NCBI RefSeq assembly: GCF_051278035.1 | Contig: NZ_JBNMNU010000010.1 | Span: 1-42,275 of the forward strand | Direction: 5' to 3' | Length of the DNA: 42,275 nt | Source: Clostridium_AD sp051278035 | GTDB lineage: Bacteria; Bacillota; Clostridia; Clostridiales; Clostridiaceae | Shown: piece by piece, positions 39,202 to 42,275 of the stretch | Layout of the letters: the number at the start of each line of letters is the position of its first letter | How positions within the stretch are numbered: position 1 is the stretch's first letter | Program-made: the position numbers and the translations under genes | Notes under the pieces: model-generated | What the model saw: the letters and a program-made list of their open reading frames with translations, nothing else | What the model was told of the DNA's origin: nothing | Database searches by the model: none

Positions 39202-42021
39202 TTATTCCTCAAGTTCCTTGTATTGATCTGTAAAAATATCGCAAATATAATATATTTCGTCCTCTGTCAGGCTAATATTAAGTACTTCTTTAAACCTGAA
39301 AGTAGCTTTCTCTACATATTTCAAAACCGTACCATCCACCTCACTCTTACCTCCACTATAGATAAATGTTTCCTTTATAACCATTCTCTCTAAAGCACAA
39401 GCCGTATGAATCATTAATTTGATCTTAAATGGGTTGCTAAAATCCTTACACATTTCTTTTTCTAATACACTTATAAAATCCATTAATACACTAATGATCT
39501 TATATGGATTTAAAAACGTTAAAAACTCATTTAAGCTGTCTTCACAAAGTTCTTTAACCACTATATTTTCTTCTTTTATATCTGTAGGTATATTATTCTT
39601 CTTAATTATGTTAATTATACGTTTTTCTCCATCGCCACCAATAAGCTTTTCTATTGATATAAATGGTGCACCTATCTTAGGGTCCATAATCCCTACTGTT
39701 GCTATAATAGTGTATTGGTTCATTAAATCCTTTAACTCAGCTTTAATATTCATTACGCCTATTGGTATAATAATTATTTCATCTCTTGTTATATTAACTA
39801 CAATATTATTAACTAATTCTTCGAGTTTTTTTGCTGTACCTTCACCTGTGGAACAAATGGTTATTATAGCTCTACTCTTTTGCTGCACTAAGTCTCTTGA
39901 ATCTTTACTATAAGTGCTATATCCCTTAAAGTCTTTTAAAGAATCATATAAGGAATCTAAATCCATATCAAGCATATTGGCCTTTCTAACTGCCTCAATT
40001 ACTAATGGTGTCGAAGCCATATCAACAGTTTTAACTCTTACACCTGTTTTTTTAGTTATAATAGAATCAAAACTTGTTAGAGATCCCATATCCACAAGTA
40101 AAAGTACTCCACGTCCCATTTCAATTTTACTTACCATTTCTACTATATCATTCAGTACTCTTTGCGGGCTTACATCAAGTGGCATATCTATGCTTTCGAC
40201 AACCCCTTCACTTAAGAGTTTTTTAGCCACATTAACCATAGAACTTGCAGTACTACTACCATGTAGAGCCACAATTACAGCTACTCTTTGATTGTTTTGT
40301 TCTTCCTGTACTGAATTAATCAGAAATGTTAAGTAAATTACTTCCATATCAGGAACTACGATATTATATTTTTTCTCAATAAGCTGTTTTATTTTAAGCG
40401 ATATTTTAAATTCTTGAGATTTGTCATTAATCGTATTTTTTATATTTGTATATTGTAGGCTTTGTACATTCTGTATTCTTTTTAAAAATGCACTGATATG
40501 AAGGCTAAAAGCATACAGAAATCTTTCATTAAAACTCTTTTTTAACTCTACTTCTACAAGAGCTTTAACCTCTTCTGCAAATTGAAGTGTATCTTCATCT
40601 ACTAACTTCAATATTTTCCCTCTATCCTGAGCCGCATTTTTACTCTTTTTATAAAAACTTTTAAGATGAATATTGATATCTGTTGTTATAAATTTTTTTA
40701 TATATTCATCATCCGCACCCTCATCTTTTAAAATAGCGGCCTTATCTTCGATTATTTTATATAAATTGAAGGTTGGCTCAGAAGAATCCTCTTCTATGAG
40801 AACTTTATGTCCCTGTGGCATCACCACCATCTGATTGTCAAAGTACTGAGATAGCTCTTCTATTTCTATTTTTTTGCTACTCAATGAGAATAGACCATTT
40901 TTTATATCTGGTGGTAAAGATTTAAAATCTATCTCAATGAAATCTTTATTATTTATGCTATTTAAAAATCCAGTGGCACAGACTAGTTGTATATTGGATT
41001 TCATCTGACCAATATTTCCATAGGAAGCACTTCCAATAATCGCCTTTATAGCTTCTCCCTCTACCTTTATTGGTTTATTTACTCTATGAGCTTCATTTGC
41101 TAAGAGAAATTTAACTATATCTAATTTATCCTTACCAGATCTTTCTTCTAAAGTAGGGAGTGATATAACTATAGGAATCCTTCTAACAAAGGTTTTTAAA
41201 AGTGAAGAAGCAGGATCTTCTGTTGTTGCTCCTATTATAAGTACTGTAGATTTTCTGTTTCTTTCTGTTTCACCCAGTTTATTATACGTCCCTGTATCTA
41301 TAAAATAAAATATCATCTCTTGCCCTTCAGGAGGCAGCCTATGAATTTCATCAAGGAATAATATTCCCCCATTAGCCTTAGCTACAAGGCCTTCTTTTTC
41401 TACATCTGCTCCTGTAAATGCACCTTTAACATGCCCAAATATGTGCGATAAAAGAAGCTGAGGATTATTATAATAGTCTGCACAATTAAATAGTACAAAT
41501 GGAGCCTTACTATCTAATTTCCTAGCATAAATTGCATATTTATACATCATATTAGAAAATAGTGTTTTCCCAACTCCTGTAGGCCCCACTATAAGTGTGT
41601 TAAGTCCATTAGGTGGATAAAGTACTGCAGCCTTAGCTTGCTCAATGTGAGTTCTTAGACTGGTATTATACCCTATAAGACTATCAAAAGGACTTTTTTC
41701 TGCCTCTTCAGTATTCTCTTCAGCAAAAAATTCTTGAATACTTTCTAGAACTAGTGGACCAGGGTTTAACTTATATTGTAAAAGTTTCTCTGTAATTTCT
41801 TTATCTAAGAATAGTACCGGTCTACCTTTTATCTTTATTATCTTATCTGCTCTAAGTAGCTTGTTTAACTCAAGGCTTACATTGTTCCTCATCATAGATA
41901 GCCCATTTGCTATTTCTTCTGTACTAAACCCTATACCTAATTTAATATCATTTAAAATGAACTGTCTAGAATGTTCAACAATATATGTATGTATCTTCTC
42001 AATTCTTTTTATATCTTTCAC
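39202..42021 (-). CDS. levR: Sigma-54-dependent PTS regulator, LevR/ManR family
   Basis: A 939-residue activator. A winged HTH at the N-terminus (about 30-72) precedes an AAA+ domain with Walker A GPTGVGKT (146-153), the sigma-54 contact loop GAFTGA (200-205) and Walker B ILFLDEIH. PRD1 covers about 455-570 (His508 in FSLHIS). A IIA-Man domain has His587 in VIVALHGSS and a IIB-like domain has Cys723 in ITICSTGEGTA. The C-terminal PRD2 has a histidine in IHTACALERM. Phosphorylation by HPr and by the cognate IIB tunes activity. The start is uncertain: GTG 42021 lies inside the only ribosome-site-like GAGGTG, so the true start may be a rare codon just downstream. It should drive the IIB-IIAB-IIC-IID operon. 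Confidence 0.95.
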   Translation of the reverse strand: MKDIKRIEKIHTYIVEHSRQFILNDIKLGIGFSTEEIANGLSMMRNNVSLELNKLLRADKIIKIKGRPVLFLDKEITEKLLQYKLNPGPLVLESIQEFFAEENTEEAEKSPFDSLIGYNTSLRTHIEQAKAAVLYPPNGLNTLIVGPTGVGKTLFSNMMYKYAIYARKLDSKAPFVLFNCADYYNNPQLLLSHIFGHVKGAFTGADVEKEGLVAKANGGILFLDEIHRLPPEGQEMIFYFIDTGTYNKLGETERNRKSTVLIIGATTEDPASSLLKTFVRRIPIVISLPTLEERSGKDKLDIVKFLLANEAHRVNKPIKVEGEAIKAIIGSASYGNIGQMKSNIQLVCATGFLNSINNKDFIEIDFKSLPPDIKNGLFSLSSKKIEIEELSQYFDNQMVVMPQGHKVLIEEDSSEPTFNLYKIIEDKAAILKDEGADDEYIKKFITTDINIHLKSFYKKSKNAAQDRGKILKLVDEDTLQFAEEVKALVEVELKKSFNERFLYAFSLHISAFLKRIQNVQSLQYTNIKNTINDKSQEFKISLKIKQLIEKKYNIVVPDMEVIYLTFLINSVQEEQNNQRVAVIVALHGSSTASSMVNVAKKLLSEGVVESIDMPLDVSPQRVLNDIVEMVSKIEMGRGVLLLVDMGSLTSFDSIITKKTGVRVKTVDMASTPLVIEAVRKANMLDMDLDSLYDSLKDFKGYSTYSKDSRDLVQQKSRAIITICSTGEGTAKKLEELVNNIVVNITRDEIIIIPIGVMNIKAELKDLMNQYTIIATVGIMDPKIGAPFISIEKLIGGDGEKRIINIIKKNNIPTDIKEENIVVKELCEDSLNEFLTFLNPYKIISVLMDFISVLEKEMCKDFSNPFKIKLMIHTACALERMVIKETFIYSGGKSEVDGTVLKYVEKATFRFKEVLNISLTEDEIYYICDIFTDQYKELEE

Positions 42022-42094
42022 CTCAGTTATTATAAATTATTTTTTTCTGATTTGGATGATTTATAACAAATACACTCATCTACTATGATACTCT

Positions 42095-42123
42095 TTTATC
42101 AATACACTATACAATAGTGTATT
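42095..42123. promoter_or_regulatory. Palindromic AGTGTAT site upstream of levR
   Basis: AATACACTAT (42101-42110) and ATAGTGTATT (42114-42123) form a perfect 10-bp dyad with a 3-nt spacer. Each arm extends into the same AGTGTATYRATA motif found near the IIB promoter. It lies about 80 bp before levR, over the likely promoter (TATAGT on the minus strand), so autoregulation is plausible. Confidence 0.55.
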
Positions 42124-42176
42124 AATAAAAATTTTTACCTTTCATTACTTACAGATGTTATTTTATTAACGAAAAT

Positions 42177-42208
42177 AAAAACCGCTAAGTCTAAACTTAG
42201 CGGTTTTT
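42177..42208 (-). terminator. rRNA operon terminator
   Basis: Arms 42177-42190 and 42195-42208, a perfect 14-bp stem with a 4-nt loop and a T-run on the minus strand, 5 bp after the 5S gene. Confidence 0.92.
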
Positions 42209-42212
42209 ATAT

Positions 42213-42275
42213 TACCTAGCGACAACCTACTCTCCCACAAGGTCACCCTTGCAGTACCATTGGCGCATTGAAGCT
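42213..42275 (-). rRNA. rrf: 5S ribosomal RNA (3' part)
   Basis: The minus strand reads GCGCCAATGGTACTGCAAGG, then GTGACCTTGTGGGAGAGTAGG and GTCGCTAGGT. This is the conserved 3' half of bacterial 5S rRNA (GGTACTGC and TGGGAGAGTAGG are diagnostic). About half the gene lies in the window; the 3' end is set to within a few bases. Confidence 0.95.

Overview
The window is a low-G+C, AT-rich stretch of a Gram-positive anaerobe, most likely a Clostridium. Pointers are strong AGGAGG-type ribosome sites, frequent TTG/GTG starts, a T-box on serS, a lipoprotein citrate-type binding protein, a glycyl radical enzyme, and several PTS systems run by PRD-type regulators. The right edge is the 3' end of a 5S rRNA gene read on the minus strand, so the mannose-PTS block lies directly downstream of an rRNA operon. 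No phage, transposon or CRISPR signal was seen.

Layout. (1) 1-6.85 kb, minus: a citrate-fermentation block made of citDEF (citrate lyase), tctCBA (tripartite tricarboxylate transporter) and the start of oadA (oxaloacetate decarboxylase alpha). Two separate sigma-A promoters each feed a long leader, and the two leaders are clearly related to each other: a conserved segment, a hairpin with compensating base changes, then an intrinsic terminator. I do not recognise this leader as a known riboswitch class. The CitD protein also lacks the serine that normally carries the prosthetic group. (2) 6.86-12.05 kb, minus: a dicarboxylate/amino-acid symporter, dapF, metY-like, and serS with its T-box leader. 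(3) 12.1-15.9 kb: a TetR regulator broken by an in-frame stop, divergent from a two-gene ABC exporter. (4) 15.95-20.6 kb: a PII-like protein paired with a cation/proton antiporter that appears to start on ATT, an M20 peptidase, and an NSS-family transporter.

(5) 20.7-32.0 kb: a divergent sugar-catabolism locus. Leftward run a haem-degrading-domain (HbpS-like) protein, a Cof-type HAD phosphatase, a DeoR regulator, an MtlR-like PRD activator and fructose-family PTS IIA, IIC and IIB. Rightward run a PflD-type glycyl radical enzyme, its activating enzyme, an RmlD-like reductase and fructose-6-phosphate aldolase (FSA). The gene set matches the anhydroglycolysis pathway described for E. coli PflD/YbiW with Fsa and GldA: PTS uptake, radical ring-opening of a 1,5-anhydrohexitol 6-phosphate, then aldol cleavage. 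Here a short-chain reductase stands where GldA would be expected. Overlapping divergent promoters and three in-phase 10-bp repeats sit between the two arms. (6) 32.4-34.8 kb: a sugar-binding (LacI-type) domain without a DNA-binding domain, fused to a diguanylate cyclase. (7) 34.9-42.0 kb, minus: levR/manR (sigma-54 activator), a solo mannose-type IIB with a textbook -24/-12 promoter, IIAB, IIC and IID, and manO. A repeated AGTGTATYRATA motif occurs five times around levR and the IIB promoter and is a candidate LevR operator.

All functions are read from sequence and memory of protein families; no database search was run.
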